NCBI GenBank assembly: GCA_009841235.1
Contig: VXMH01000118.1
Location: 1-58,057 of the forward strand
DNA: 58,057 nucleotides
Direction: 5' to 3'
DNA from: Caldilineaceae bacterium SB0661_bin_32
GTDB lineage: Bacteria; Chloroflexota; Anaerolineae; Caldilineales; Caldilineaceae
Each line of letters opens with the position of its first letter. The first letter of the stretch is position 1. The position numbers and the translations under genes were made by a program. Shown piece after piece: positions 1 through 8,506 of the stretch. Below the pieces are notes generated by a model. It searched no databases. It saw only the letters and a program-made list of their open reading frames with translations, and had not been told where the DNA came from.

Positions 1-1
1 C

Positions 2-331
2 CCCAGAATCTCCCCAGGCCCCGCTGGAATTGGCTTCTTTCGCAAAACTGATATACTTCCGGAACGTGTGCATCGGCCGGCCCTTGGCGTAGTCGCCGTC
101 TTCTCCTTCCTCAACCACTGGAATGATTTCTTCAACCCCCTCATCTTTCTGAGCACAACCGAGAAGTATACCCTCGCCCTCGGAATCAATCTCTTCAGGG
201 GCTATCAGGTGACGCAGTGGCACCTGCTCATGGCTGCCAGCGTCATGGTCAGTTTCCCCTGCATCCTGCTCTATGCCCTCGCCCAGCGCTACTTCATCCA
301 GGGAATCGTCTTTACAGGCGTCAAACAATGA
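2..331 (+). CDS. Carbohydrate ABC transporter permease, MalG/UgpE type (C-terminal part)
   Basis: This is the last third of an inner-membrane permease of a sugar ABC transporter. The visible part has the typical end of the MalG/UgpE family: a PALGVVAVFSF segment, a WNDFFNPLIFL helix, a loop and a final helix ending in QRYFIQGIVFTGVKQ. The gene is cut by the window start. The frame is open from base 2, but the first ~23 codons (ISPGPAGIGFFRKT) do not look like this family. The +1 frame over bases 3-80 reads APLELASFAKLIYFRNV, closer to the expected sequence before RPALG. A frameshift or assembly error near bases 65-80 is therefore likely. It lies 26 bases before the Gfo/Idh/MocA gene and probably shares its transcript. 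Confidence 0.75.
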   Translation, partial: PRISPGPAGIGFFRKTDILPERVHRPALGVVAVFSFLNHWNDFFNPLIFLSTTEKYTLALGINLFRGYQVTQWHLLMAASVMVSFPCILLYALAQRYFIQGIVFTGVKQ

Positions 332-357
332 ACTCTTCAACTGCTGAGTAAAGAACT

Positions 358-1473
358 ATGGGTCACTCACACGCTGCCGCGCGCGCGGCCAACAACGGAA
401 AGATTCGCGTCGGTGTACTCGGTCTCGGACAAGGTCGTTCCCACCTGCGCGCCTTCCAGATGCTGGAAGGCTCAACAGTTGTCGCCGTCTGCGACGAGGA
501 CGCCCGCCTCGCCGAACGCGTAGCGAACGAATTCGGCGTCGAAACGCGCTTCCCCACCTGCGAAGCCATGCTCGAAGACCCCGCCGTCGATCTCATCGTC
601 GTCGCCACCCCCGACCACCTCCACGGCCGGCACGCCATCATGGCGCTCGAAGCCGGCAAGCACGTCCTCTCCGAAATCCCCATGGCAACCACACTGGCCG
701 AATGTAACCGCATCATCGAGCTGACCGACCGCCACGGCCTCAAATACCACATGGGCAACCAGGTCCGCTACGCCTTCTGTCTGCGCGACGTTCAGCAGAT
801 GATCCGATCCGGCGACCTCGGCGAAATCTTCTACGGCGAGGGCGAGTACCTCCACACCATGGATGACATCGTCAGCCATCGTCCACCCGATCACTGGCGC
901 ATCCACCCGCAGACGCCCCAGACAACGCTCCTCGGCGGAGGCCCCCACGCTATCGACACCCTCCGCTGGCTGATGGACGTCGACTTCGTCGAGGCGCAGG
1001 CCTATCACGCCGATCAACAGTCCCGCTGGCAGACAACCCACACAACCGTCGCAATCTTCAAGGCCAGCAACGGCGCCGCCGCCAAGGTGACCGTATCCTA
1101 CGGAATGGTGCGTCCCTACTGTCTCTACTACTCCGTCTACGGCAGCGCCGGCTCCTTCGAACGCACCCGTGACCAGGGCGGCGCCGTCGAGGACACGATC
1201 AACTACCACTACCACGACAGGATAGCCGGCGCCCGCCGCATGGCGCCCGTCACCGTGCCCAACTGGAGCAATCCCGCCATCCAACGCCAGCATTCGCTCG
1301 GACACGGCACTATGGAAATCGAGCAGGCCCAACATTTCCTCTGGGCAATCGTCACCGACGGGGAGCCGGCCATCGGCCCGCGCGAGGCCGCCCGCTCGAC
1401 CGCCGCCGGCATCTGCGCTCTCCAGTCCGCCCAGCAGGGAGGCGGCCCGGTCGCCATACCTGCCTTCAAATAG
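358..1473 (+). CDS. Gfo/Idh/MocA family oxidoreductase (EIP variant)
   Basis: A predicted NAD(P)-dependent cytoplasmic oxidoreductase acting on a sugar, polyol or related substrate; the substrate cannot be told from sequence. The 371 residues are the usual family length. An N-terminal Rossmann fold starts with the glycine motif GVLGLGQGRSH (about residues 19-29), then VVAVCDED at the end of the second strand and VVATPDHLHG. The C-terminal half is the alpha/beta substrate domain, with GGGPHAIDTLRWLMD near residue 200. The usual EKP motif, whose lysine is the common catalytic residue, reads EIP here (VLSEIPMATT). The gene follows a sugar permease fragment by 26 bases, so it probably processes an imported sugar. 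Confidence 0.88.
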   Translation: MGHSHAAARAANNGKIRVGVLGLGQGRSHLRAFQMLEGSTVVAVCDEDARLAERVANEFGVETRFPTCEAMLEDPAVDLIVVATPDHLHGRHAIMALEAGKHVLSEIPMATTLAECNRIIELTDRHGLKYHMGNQVRYAFCLRDVQQMIRSGDLGEIFYGEGEYLHTMDDIVSHRPPDHWRIHPQTPQTTLLGGGPHAIDTLRWLMDVDFVEAQAYHADQQSRWQTTHTTVAIFKASNGAAAKVTVSYGMVRPYCLYYSVYGSAGSFERTRDQGGAVEDTINYHYHDRIAGARRMAPVTVPNWSNPAIQRQHSLGHGTMEIEQAQHFLWAIVTDGEPAIGPREAARSTAAGICALQSAQQGGGPVAIPAFK

Positions 1474-1572
1474 CAAGGGACTGGCTGGGAAGTGGCAAAA
1501 GTAGCCGGCAGATTTCCCCCGGCAACGCCACTGAGGATTACCCCCAGCCATCTTTTCCCAACAACAAACAAC

Positions 1573-1596
1573 AAAAAACCCCGCACAAAAGCGAGG
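1573..1596 (-). terminator. Rho-independent terminator of the set A operon
   Basis: On the minus strand the sequence CCTCGC, a six-base loop, then GCGGGG forms a six-pair stem (one G-U) followed at once by TTTTTT. It lies about 90 bases beyond the stop codon of the minus-strand DppB gene, and the Gfo/Idh gene converges from the other side. A second small inverted repeat (CCTCACCA/TGGTGAGG, 1625-1648) sits between terminator and gene. Confidence 0.6.
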
Positions 1597-1659
1597 CCAC
1601 CAAAGTTATTCGACTGAGATTATCCCTCACCACGCCGCGCTGGTGAGGTCAGGAATTAA

Positions 1660-1682
1660 CCACTAATCACTGACCACTGCCG
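1660..1682. repeat. Intergenic ACTGACCACT-type repeat, copy 1
   Basis: A short degenerate repeat, CCACTAATCACTGACCACTGC, two bases from the stop codon of the DppB gene. It is built from CACTAAC/CACTGAC heptamers. Related copies lie at 4935-4956, 8648-8670, 13605-13626 and 40306-40326, all in the same orientation on the plus strand and all between genes. Confidence 0.5.
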
Positions 1683-1684
1683 TC

Positions 1685-2671
1685 CTACTCCAACCGAATA
1701 CGCGGGTCCACCACCGCCAGCAGAATATCTGACAGCAGCGTGCCGATCACCGTCAGCGTACTCAGAAGAAAAAGGAAACTGCCGGCCAGGTACATATCCT
1801 GCGAAGTAAGCGAACGCAGCAATAGCGGCCCCGTCGTCGGCAGACTCAACACCATCGCCACCAGCGTGACCCCCGAAACGAGACTGGCCAGCGACCAGCC
1901 CACCGTGCTGAAAAACGGGTTGAGCGCAACCCGCACCGGATACTTCCAGATCAACGCGCCCTCCTTGACGCCCTTCGCCCGCGCCGTCTCCACATACGGC
2001 TTGTTGAGCTCATCCAGCAGGTTCGCCCGCGTGATGCGGATATTGCCCGCCGTGCCGTTCACCGCCACGATCAACATCGGCACCCAGATGTGCTTCAACA
2101 TGTCCACGACCTTGGGCCAGCTCCACGGCTCCAACACATACTCATCTGAAAACAGACCGCCCACATTTACGCCCAGCATCGACTGGACCAAATACAGAAT
2201 GATCAACGCCAGCAGAAAACCCGGCGTCCCCAGCCCGATAAAGCTGAACGTCGTCATCAGATAGTCGAGCCATGAGTATTGATGGGTCGCCGAATAGACC
2301 CCCACCGGTATTGCGACAAACCAGCCGACAAGCAGCGCCCCCATCGACAGCGCCATCGTCAGCCCCAGGCGTTCCCAGATCAGCTCACTGACCGGCTTCT
2401 GCCACTCGAAGGACTGCCCCCAATCGCCCTTCACCAGCACACCGTAGATCCACTTGAAATACTGGACGTACACAGGCTGGCCCAGCCCGTAACGCTGTCG
2501 CAGCGACTCCAATTCGGCCTCATCCACCTCATCCCCCTCCTGCCGCAGCTGGGCAACGTACGAGGTCAGAAAATCGCCCGGCGGCAGCTGGATGACGGCG
2601 AACGAAAGAATCGAAATCGCGATCAGCATCGGAATGATCACCAGCACGCGTTGAACGATATAGGCCAGCAT
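1685..2671 (-). CDS. Peptide/oligosaccharide ABC transporter permease, DppB type (set A)
   Basis: One of the two membrane subunits of a Dpp/Opp-family importer. The 328 residues match the family. An N-terminal helix (about 5-27) runs into the family signature PPGDF at 30-34; a periplasmic stretch follows (to ~100), then five more helices. The cytoplasmic EAA loop that contacts the ATPase is YVETARAKGV at about 226-235, and the protein ends in the usual DPRIRLE. It is the last gene of its operon, behind the SBP gene, from which it is separated by 130 bases holding a large inverted repeat. No DppC partner is adjacent; the nearest unpaired DppC on this strand is in set D, 28 kb away. Confidence 0.92.
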   Translation of the reverse strand: MLAYIVQRVLVIIPMLIAISILSFAVIQLPPGDFLTSYVAQLRQEGDEVDEAELESLRQRYGLGQPVYVQYFKWIYGVLVKGDWGQSFEWQKPVSELIWERLGLTMALSMGALLVGWFVAIPVGVYSATHQYSWLDYLMTTFSFIGLGTPGFLLALIILYLVQSMLGVNVGGLFSDEYVLEPWSWPKVVDMLKHIWVPMLIVAVNGTAGNIRITRANLLDELNKPYVETARAKGVKEGALIWKYPVRVALNPFFSTVGWSLASLVSGVTLVAMVLSLPTTGPLLLRSLTSQDMYLAGSFLFLLSTLTVIGTLLSDILLAVVDPRIRLE

Positions 2672-2714
2672 GAAAACCCCCGAAAAAAGAGCAGCGCAGT
2701 GAGAGCAGCGAAGA

Positions 2715-2797
2715 GCGAGAAGAGAGGAGTGAGAAGTGAGAAAACTGCAGCCCGGCCGGGCTCACTCTTTCCTCTCTCCTCCTCACTCTCTTCTCGC
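2715..2797 (-). promoter_or_regulatory. Intercistronic hairpin between SBP and DppB genes (set A)
   Basis: A perfect 12-pair inverted repeat (2715-2726 with 2786-2797, GA-rich against CT-rich) encloses a second arm pair (GAGTGAG at 2727-2733 with CTCACTC at 2761-2767) and the 12-base palindrome GCCCGGCCGGGC at 2750-2761. It starts five bases after the SBP stop codon. It has no U-run directly behind it, so it looks more like an mRNA-stabilising or attenuating structure than a full terminator. Equivalent structures follow the other four SBP genes. Confidence 0.65.
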
Positions 2798-2801
2798 CGT
2801 T

Positions 2802-4832
2802 CTACGCACTCATCGAATCCGCGTCTTCCCAGAAATACGTCTCGGTGTGGAGCAGGTGCTCGTCACCGGTCGTATCGTCCAGCGGGAAGCCGGGCAGGTA
2901 GTTGCGGACGCCGTTCTTGACGATAATCGGCGCCGGGCGCTCGCCGAGGTAACCGATCATCGGCAGCTCCTCGGCCCAGATGTCCAGAATCTGGTGGAAC
3001 ATCGCCGTCTGCTTGTCCGGGTCCGGTTCAATCTTGATCGCGTCCCAGATCTCCCAGATGGTCCACACCCAGTGGCCCGCCGGCGGCTCGACGCCTGCCG
3101 GGCTGGTGCCGCCGCTGTTGCGCCAGTGCGCCCAGCCAGCGGCCCACGGGCGGTCCGGCTGCTCGCATGTCCAGATCGTCGGGTTGACCAGCGGTACGAC
3201 CGTGCGGTCTCCGCCCCACCACGCCGCTTCGATTTCGTTCGCGCCGTGGTGCTCCTCGTACAGCGAGCGCTCGAAGCCCTTGTACGCCGCCTTCACGCCC
3301 ACCGCCGCAAAGTACTTGATCACCTCCTGGACCGTATCTTCGCTCGTAGTGCCAGGCTGCGCCGTACCTTCAATGACGAAGCTCAGCGTATCCCCGCTGC
3401 CGTCGTTGAACAGACGGAAGCCGTCGCTGTCCTTTTCCGCATAACCGGCGTCGTCGAGAAGCTGGTTGGCCATGTCCGGATCGAACTCGATCCAGGCGTT
3501 GGCCTGCTTGGGGTACGCCTGGGCCGAGCTTTCCAGAGGACTGTACTGCCGCGGCGTCATCAGTCCGTCCCACACCAACTCGTTCAGCGCCACGCGGTCG
3601 ACAGCAACCGACAGCGCGATCCGCACGTCGCGAATGTTGAAGAACTCCGCCAGCCGCTCGTTCTTGGTCGACAGGTTCAGCTGGATCGCCGAGTGGCCGG
3701 AAGCCGAACCGAGGAAGACCTGGTAGTCCCCGTTCTCTTCATTCTCCTTGTAGAGCGTGAAGTTGCCGATATTGACGTGGCGGGCCTGGAAGTCGATCTC
3801 GCCGTTGATGATGCGCAGGTCGAAAACGTCGTTCGTCTCGAACAGACGGTGGGTAACGTCGTCGACGTAGGGCAGCTGCCTGCCGTCGGAGTCAACGCCG
3901 AAGAAGAATGGGTTGCGCTCCATCAGGAACAGCTCGTTGGAAAGCTCATTCTTGGAAATCCACGGGCCGATGCTCGGCAGGTCCGGGTTCAGGTACCACC
4001 AACGTCGGTCCGTATAGTACTCTTCCCAGCTGTTGAAGCCGGCCTCTTCGGCCTGTGCTTGCAGCTTGTCCTGGTCGTCGGTCAGATCCATGTGGAACTG
4101 CTTCAGGTAGTGGCCGGGCAGGTAAAGATTCCTGGTCTGGCGGCCAAGCCGGAAGACGTACAGAGGATTGGGCAAGGGGAACTTGAAGGTAACGGTCGAG
4201 TCGTCGACGATTTCGAGCTCCATCGGTGTGCGCTCGGGGCCGGAGACCCACGTGCCGCCAATGCTGGATGAAATCGTCGTGTTCGTCTCGTCCTCCTCCC
4301 ACCACCAGCGGATCGCTTCGGTCGTGAAAGGCGTGCCATCCGACCACTTCATGCCCTCGCGCAGGTGGAACGTCCACTCGGAGGCGTCTTCGTTGATCTC
4401 CCAGGATTCCGCCATGCGCGGCTGCATGTTCAGGTTCTGGTCGTACCAGGACAGCCCCCGGTCCTGCATCTTCGTCGGCCCCCAACGGTCGGAGACGCCC
4501 TTGAAACCGCGGCGGAACGTGCCGCCGTAGTTGCCGTTCTCCTCGGCAACCGGCATCACCATCGGGTTGACCGGCAAACGCTCGTCCACGGGCGGCAGAT
4601 CGCCGGCGGCAACCATGTCCGCCAGCATCGGCGCCTCGCTGTATTGGGAAGTCGGCGCCGCCGGCGCGTCCTCGGAAGACTCGGCTGCCGAGTCGTCGGC
4701 AGGCGCAGCCTCTTCCATCGGCTCCGGCTCGCCGCTCGCGCCGCAGGCCACAGCCACCGCACCCGCGGCGGCCACGCCCGAAACGCGCATGAACTCGCGT
4801 CGGGAAATCGGTGTTGGTGCGATTCTTCTCAT
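2802..4832 (-). CDS. ABC transporter solute-binding lipoprotein, family 5, Tat-exported (set A)
   Basis: The extracytoplasmic receptor of a Dpp/Opp-family importer. The N-terminus has a Tat motif (SRREFMRV, residues 9-16), a hydrophobic stretch of Ala/Val and a lipobox ending VAVAC, followed by an acidic, Ala/Pro-rich linker to about residue 65. The SBP_bac_5 domain follows, with characteristic segments such as WEINEDASEWTFHLREGMKWSDG and FNIRDVRIALSVAVDR. At 676 residues it is well above the ~520-550 of classical DppA, like family members that bind oligosaccharides. An AAGGAGAG ribosome-binding site precedes the ATG. It stands between the radical SAM gene and the DppB gene. Peptide versus sugar specificity is not decided by sequence. 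Confidence 0.92.
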   Translation of the reverse strand: MRRIAPTPISRREFMRVSGVAAAGAVAVACGASGEPEPMEEAAPADDSAAESSEDAPAAPTSQYSEAPMLADMVAAGDLPPVDERLPVNPMVMPVAEENGNYGGTFRRGFKGVSDRWGPTKMQDRGLSWYDQNLNMQPRMAESWEINEDASEWTFHLREGMKWSDGTPFTTEAIRWWWEEDETNTTISSSIGGTWVSGPERTPMELEIVDDSTVTFKFPLPNPLYVFRLGRQTRNLYLPGHYLKQFHMDLTDDQDKLQAQAEEAGFNSWEEYYTDRRWWYLNPDLPSIGPWISKNELSNELFLMERNPFFFGVDSDGRQLPYVDDVTHRLFETNDVFDLRIINGEIDFQARHVNIGNFTLYKENEENGDYQVFLGSASGHSAIQLNLSTKNERLAEFFNIRDVRIALSVAVDRVALNELVWDGLMTPRQYSPLESSAQAYPKQANAWIEFDPDMANQLLDDAGYAEKDSDGFRLFNDGSGDTLSFVIEGTAQPGTTSEDTVQEVIKYFAAVGVKAAYKGFERSLYEEHHGANEIEAAWWGGDRTVVPLVNPTIWTCEQPDRPWAAGWAHWRNSGGTSPAGVEPPAGHWVWTIWEIWDAIKIEPDPDKQTAMFHQILDIWAEELPMIGYLGERPAPIIVKNGVRNYLPGFPLDDTTGDEHLLHTETYFWEDADSMSA

Positions 4833-4845
4833 CCTTCTCTCCTTG

Positions 4846-4881
4846 GTGAAAACATCTGTGAAAATAACTGTGAAAACAACT
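4846..4881. repeat. Three tandem 12-base repeats in the SBP leader
   Basis: The units GTGAAAACATCT, GTGAAAATAACT and GTGAAAACAACT follow each other without gaps on the plus strand, ending 14 bases upstream of the start codon of the set A SBP (minus strand). They lie in the leader just ahead of the ribosome-binding site. An operator with helical-turn spacing (12 bases) or a leader RNA element are both possible; nothing here decides it. Confidence 0.6.
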
Positions 4882-4900
4882 GGTATGGTACTGCCAATGT

Positions 4901-4956
4901 GCAGTAGTCAGTGTCCAGAACCGATTGCCCGGGACACTGACTGCTGACCACTGCAG
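4901..4956. repeat. Inverted repeat with ACTGACCACT-type motif between radical SAM and SBP genes
   Basis: Arms 4901-4916 and 4932-4947 pair over 15 positions (14 Watson-Crick, one G-T) around a 15-base loop. The right arm continues into CTGACCACTGCAG, a copy of the intergenic repeat seen at 1660-1682 and 13605-13626, and ends four bases from the radical SAM stop codon. There is no U-run, so it is not a standard terminator. Confidence 0.55.
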
Positions 4957-4959
4957 TTC

Positions 4960-6840
4960 TTACTGCACGACTCCATCCTCCGGCACCAGCCACGGCGGAT
5001 GCGGAAGTCGCCGCTCGCTCAAATGGCTGGCATACAGGAAGCGGTACACATCACTGATATAAAACTGCGGATAGCGCTTGGGCGGCAGCGACTCCAGGAA
5101 CTTGTCATGCACCATCTCCGCCATCTGCTCGCTCATGCCCGCGCTCACTTCAAAGTCGAAATAGATGGCCAGGTCCTTGGACGGGTCTTCGATTACCCGT
5201 TTCACCCCAAAAGAGTCCGGGTATTTGTGCGCCGGAGAGTCCCGCTCCATCAGAAAGGTGCCCATCGCCGCCGAATGGATGTACTCCTTGTGCCCGTACA
5301 GAAAGTTGACCGTCTCCTGCGCGTCCTCAATCGTTTCGCCGGGAAAGCCGAAAAAGAAGAAGGTATGGTTCCAGATCCCGGCCGTCGCGCTCTCCTTCAA
5401 TATCCGGCTCATATGCGGCAGCTGTGTGCCCTTGATCATATGGTCGATAATCGCCGCCGACGCGCTCTCCAGGCCGAACAGGATCATCCTGCACCCGCCC
5501 GCATCCATATCCTCCAGCAGCTGCCCCGAGATCACCTTCTCAAATCGTACGCAACCGCCCCAGTGCAGCGTCTCCGGGCGCTGGCTCAATATCTTCGAAA
5601 GGTCCCGCAGATTGCGCGGCGTCACCGCCTCGTCCGAGAAGAAGATATGCTTCACCCCGTACTTCTCGTGCAGGGCCAGCATCTGCTCAGCCAGCTGCTG
5701 CGCCCGCAGCTGGCTGAACGACTCCGGCTCCCCGTAGCCAACGTTGCAGAACGCGCACTTGCCGAAATAGCAGCCCCGCGCCGTCAGCAGCGGCAGCGCC
5801 AGATCCGGCGCCAGATAGCGGTCCAGCGGCAGCCCGTCAAAGTCCGGCATCGGCAGATTCGCGATCTTCTCCGGCTCCTTGCGCTCGTTGACCCGGATCC
5901 GGCTGCCGTCCCTGTAAACAAGGTTGGGAATGTCCGCCAGGCTCTCGCCGTCCGCAACCGCCCTTGCCAGCTGCAGCAGCGGGACCTCGCCGTCAAAGAC
6001 GATCGCACTGTCTATCAGCTCAAACAGCGCCGGCGCCTCCGGGAACTGCGCCCGCAGCATGCTGACGTGCGGCCCGCCCACCGTCACGTGGCAATCCAGC
6101 CCGGCCTCCTTGACCAGATACGCCGCAGTCAGCCCCGGCAGCATCTGCGCCATCGACGGGATCGAAATACCCACCACGTCCGGCTTCTCCCGCACAATAT
6201 CCGGCAGCAGCAGGCGCCGGTAGATATCCAGAAACATGTTGTGCTGGTCGTCGCGCACGCCGTGAAGGAGGAAGCGGCTGTTGTCAGGAGGACCGGCGGA
6301 GTCGTACCCTTGAAAATGGAGGCTCGCCGGATGGTACGGCAGATTCGCTATCTCGAGACAGTCGAGCAATGTGCTCAACATCTCGAGGCCGATGGGGCCG
6401 TCGTAAAAAGCGGAAGAGCGGATTCCAGCCTTGGCGCGCTCCACCTGCTTGGCCAGGCGCGGGCCCGCCTTCAAAGCCCAGCCTATCCTCTCGGCGCCCG
6501 CCTTCTCCGACCCCGGCATCTGCCTCTGCCCCAGGCCGGCAGAGCCCTGCATGCGCCGCAGCCGCGCCAGCGCGCCCGTCAGATAGCGCCGGCTCAGGAT
6601 CTCGTCGAAGACCTCGACGTTCAGATCCCGCTGGATCACGTCGACGCCCTCCTGCCGCAGATAAGCCGTCAGCGTAGGCAGTGCCAGATGCGGCATCGTC
6701 GGCGTCCAGTTGGGCGGGAAAAGCAGCATCACCTTGGGCCGCTTCTTGCTCCCATTCCGCAGCCCTGTCCCCTCTCCCAACAGGCCAAGCTCTTCTAAAT
6801 CGATATTGAATTGTGCGCCGGATTCGCTGTTGTTTTCCAT
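4960..6840 (-). CDS. B12-binding domain radical SAM protein
   Basis: A cytoplasmic iron-sulfur enzyme of the cobalamin-dependent radical SAM class; such enzymes carry out methylations, ring contractions and other rearrangements on unreactive carbons. The N-terminal ~300 residues look like a B12-binding Rossmann domain (VMLLFPPNWTP at 38-48, then VVGISIPSM and VTVGGPHVS near 222-260), with an unusual Arg/Lys-rich insertion at about 85-145. The radical SAM core starts with LTARGCYFGKCAFCNVG; C357, C362 and C365 give CX4CX2C, a spacing found in part of this class instead of CX3CX2C. FFSDEAVTP and FFFFGFPGETIEDA match core strands. The gene lies between the DppF ATPase and SBP genes of an ABC operon, which is odd. 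The substrate is unknown. Confidence 0.88.
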   Translation of the reverse strand: MENNSESGAQFNIDLEELGLLGEGTGLRNGSKKRPKVMLLFPPNWTPTMPHLALPTLTAYLRQEGVDVIQRDLNVEVFDEILSRRYLTGALARLRRMQGSAGLGQRQMPGSEKAGAERIGWALKAGPRLAKQVERAKAGIRSSAFYDGPIGLEMLSTLLDCLEIANLPYHPASLHFQGYDSAGPPDNSRFLLHGVRDDQHNMFLDIYRRLLLPDIVREKPDVVGISIPSMAQMLPGLTAAYLVKEAGLDCHVTVGGPHVSMLRAQFPEAPALFELIDSAIVFDGEVPLLQLARAVADGESLADIPNLVYRDGSRIRVNERKEPEKIANLPMPDFDGLPLDRYLAPDLALPLLTARGCYFGKCAFCNVGYGEPESFSQLRAQQLAEQMLALHEKYGVKHIFFSDEAVTPRNLRDLSKILSQRPETLHWGGCVRFEKVISGQLLEDMDAGGCRMILFGLESASAAIIDHMIKGTQLPHMSRILKESATAGIWNHTFFFFGFPGETIEDAQETVNFLYGHKEYIHSAAMGTFLMERDSPAHKYPDSFGVKRVIEDPSKDLAIYFDFEVSAGMSEQMAEMVHDKFLESLPPKRYPQFYISDVYRFLYASHLSERRLPHPPWLVPEDGVVQ

Positions 6841-6901
6841 TGCCGGTTGTAACCCGCCGGTTCATCAGACTCCGCACTGCGCACGGGCTTCGCAGCCCAC
6901 G

Positions 6902-7987
6902 CTAGCCGACCCCTGCCAGCTCCAGCTCGCCCGCATAGTGGCAGCGCACGAAGTGGCCCTGCTCCACCTCCCGCAGCTCCGGTGTCTCGGCCATGCAGCG
7001 GTCATTGTCGTTATAGAGGCAGCGGGGGTGGAAGTAGCACCCGCTCGGCGGGTTCGCCGGGTCCGCCACGTCACCCTCCAGCACGATCGGCTCCGCCCGG
7101 TCGCGGGGATCCGGCTTCGGCACCGACGAAAGAAGCGCCTCCGTATAGGGATGCATGGGGTTCTGGTACAGCCCCTCTGTACGCGCGCTCTCCACAAGCA
7201 TACCTACATACATCACCGCCACCCGGTCGCTGATATGTTCCACCACGCTCAGATCGTGTGCGATGAATAGGTACGTCAGGTCGAACTCCTCCTGAAGGTC
7301 CTGCAACAGATTGAGGATCTGCGCCTGCACCGATACGTCCAGCGCCGAGACCGGTTCGTCGAGGACGATCAGCTGCGGGTTCAACGCCAGCGCCCGCGCC
7401 ACGCCGATGCGCTGCCGCTGGCCGCCGCTGAACGCGTGCGGATACCGGTTCAGATATTCAGGCCGCAGCCCCACCACCCGCAGCAGTTCCGACACCCGGT
7501 CCTCCAGCTCCTGCCCCTTTGCAATTTCGTTGACAAGCAGAGGTTCACCCACATTCTGCAGCAGGTTCATGCGCGGATTGAGCGAGGAATAGGGGTCCTG
7601 AAACACCATCTGCATGTTGCGCCGCAGCCGTTTCAGCTGCTGGCCGTCCACCGTGGCGATATTGACCGCCCCCAGTTCCTGGTCGTCGAACCAGATATCC
7701 CCCGCCGTGGGCGGAAACGCATGCATGATCAGACGGCCGGTCGTAGTCTTACCGCAACCGCTCTCCCCCACCAGGCCCAAAGTCTCCCCGGCCCGCACGT
7801 AGAAGTTCACTCCGTCCACCGCTTTTACCTGGCCTACGGTGCGCGAGAAGAATCCCTTCTGAATGGGGAACCATTTCCTCAGGTCAGCGACTTCAAGAAG
7901 CGCATCATGGCGTCGCGTGCCGTTCTCTGCCTGTTCAGTTTCGGTCTGTTCAGTTGCGGCCACAGACTCGCTGTCGTTCTGAGACAA
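6902..7987 (-). CDS. Peptide/oligosaccharide ABC transporter ATPase, DppF/OppF type (set A)
   Basis: One of the two ATPase subunits of a Dpp/Opp-family importer. The Walker A is GESGCGKTT, the Q-loop MVFQDPYSSLNPRM, the signature SGGQRQR, the Walker B LIVLDEP and the switch histidine AHDLS. The C-terminal oligopeptide domain has the four-cysteine pattern GCYFHPRC...C...RCHY that binds an iron-sulfur cluster in studied relatives. The protein is 361 residues with an acidic N-terminal extension of about 28. The start is a TTG preceded by a strong AGGAGGT site, so initiation may be throttled. It follows the small membrane protein gene by 78 bases. No DppD partner is adjacent. Confidence 0.92.
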   Translation of the reverse strand: MSQNDSESVAATEQTETEQAENGTRRHDALLEVADLRKWFPIQKGFFSRTVGQVKAVDGVNFYVRAGETLGLVGESGCGKTTTGRLIMHAFPPTAGDIWFDDQELGAVNIATVDGQQLKRLRRNMQMVFQDPYSSLNPRMNLLQNVGEPLLVNEIAKGQELEDRVSELLRVVGLRPEYLNRYPHAFSGGQRQRIGVARALALNPQLIVLDEPVSALDVSVQAQILNLLQDLQEEFDLTYLFIAHDLSVVEHISDRVAVMYVGMLVESARTEGLYQNPMHPYTEALLSSVPKPDPRDRAEPIVLEGDVADPANPPSGCYFHPRCLYNDNDRCMAETPELREVEQGHFVRCHYAGELELAGVG

Positions 7988-8065
7988 AGCGCTACCTCCT
8001 GCGAAACTGGGTTGTCGGCCGGGAGAGGGGGGAATCTCTTGTGCAGGCGCCGCCTGCAGAGCCGT

Positions 8066-8449
8066 TCAAAAAAGAAGGAAATCCCTAATACTTCTGTAAT
8101 AGAGCGCTGCCGCCGAAATTCCGATCAACACCAGTTCGATCGACAGTACCGTAAGCGCAGCGCCCAGCAGACGCCCTTCGCTACGCGAGCGGCGCAAATA
8201 GCCCTCGATCAGAAACATGCACACGATCAAGGCCATTCCCATAATGAAAATCGACCATAGCCTGTAGGCGCGCAGATGCCACGGGTTGACCCGCAAAAAA
8301 AGCGCCATCTGCAGGATCTCATGGAGCAGAAAGATAAACCCAAGCCCCATCGCGAAACTGAGAAACCAGATAATGTAGTGCGATACCTGCCTTCCCGCCT
8401 GTTTGAAGACGTCAAAGACAGTTTCAGTTTCTGAGGGCAGTCTGTCCAT
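8066..8449 (-). CDS. Small four-helix membrane protein linked to the DppF ATPase (set A copy)
   Basis: I do not recognise this family. The 127-residue protein has about four hydrophobic segments (roughly 25-45, 64-84 and two short ones at 95-116), a polar N-terminus and a basic loop after IEGYLRRSRSEGR. It is homologous along its length to the small protein at the end of set B: both share VN.W near residue 55, an E.YLR motif near 82-86, LL about eight residues further, and a final L.GIS.A. Here it is the first gene of the operon, directly before the DppF gene; in set B it directly follows and overlaps DppF. A role as an accessory or regulatory subunit of the transporter is inference from position. 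Confidence 0.7.
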   Translation of the reverse strand: MDRLPSETETVFDVFKQAGRQVSHYIIWFLSFAMGLGFIFLLHEILQMALFLRVNPWHLRAYRLWSIFIMGMALIVCMFLIEGYLRRSRSEGRLLGAALTVLSIELVLIGISAAALYYRSIRDFLLF

Positions 8450-8506
8450 AAAGAGAGTTCGACTTGCGAGTTCAACGAAACACGAACTACAAATGGGGTG
8501 CAGGGG

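Noticed and set aside
4999..6798. 599-codon plus-strand reading frame opposite the radical SAM gene
   Set aside because: It is the antisense shadow of a well-supported gene; its translation is Arg/Gln/His-rich without any domain. GC-rich codon bias keeps the opposite frame open.
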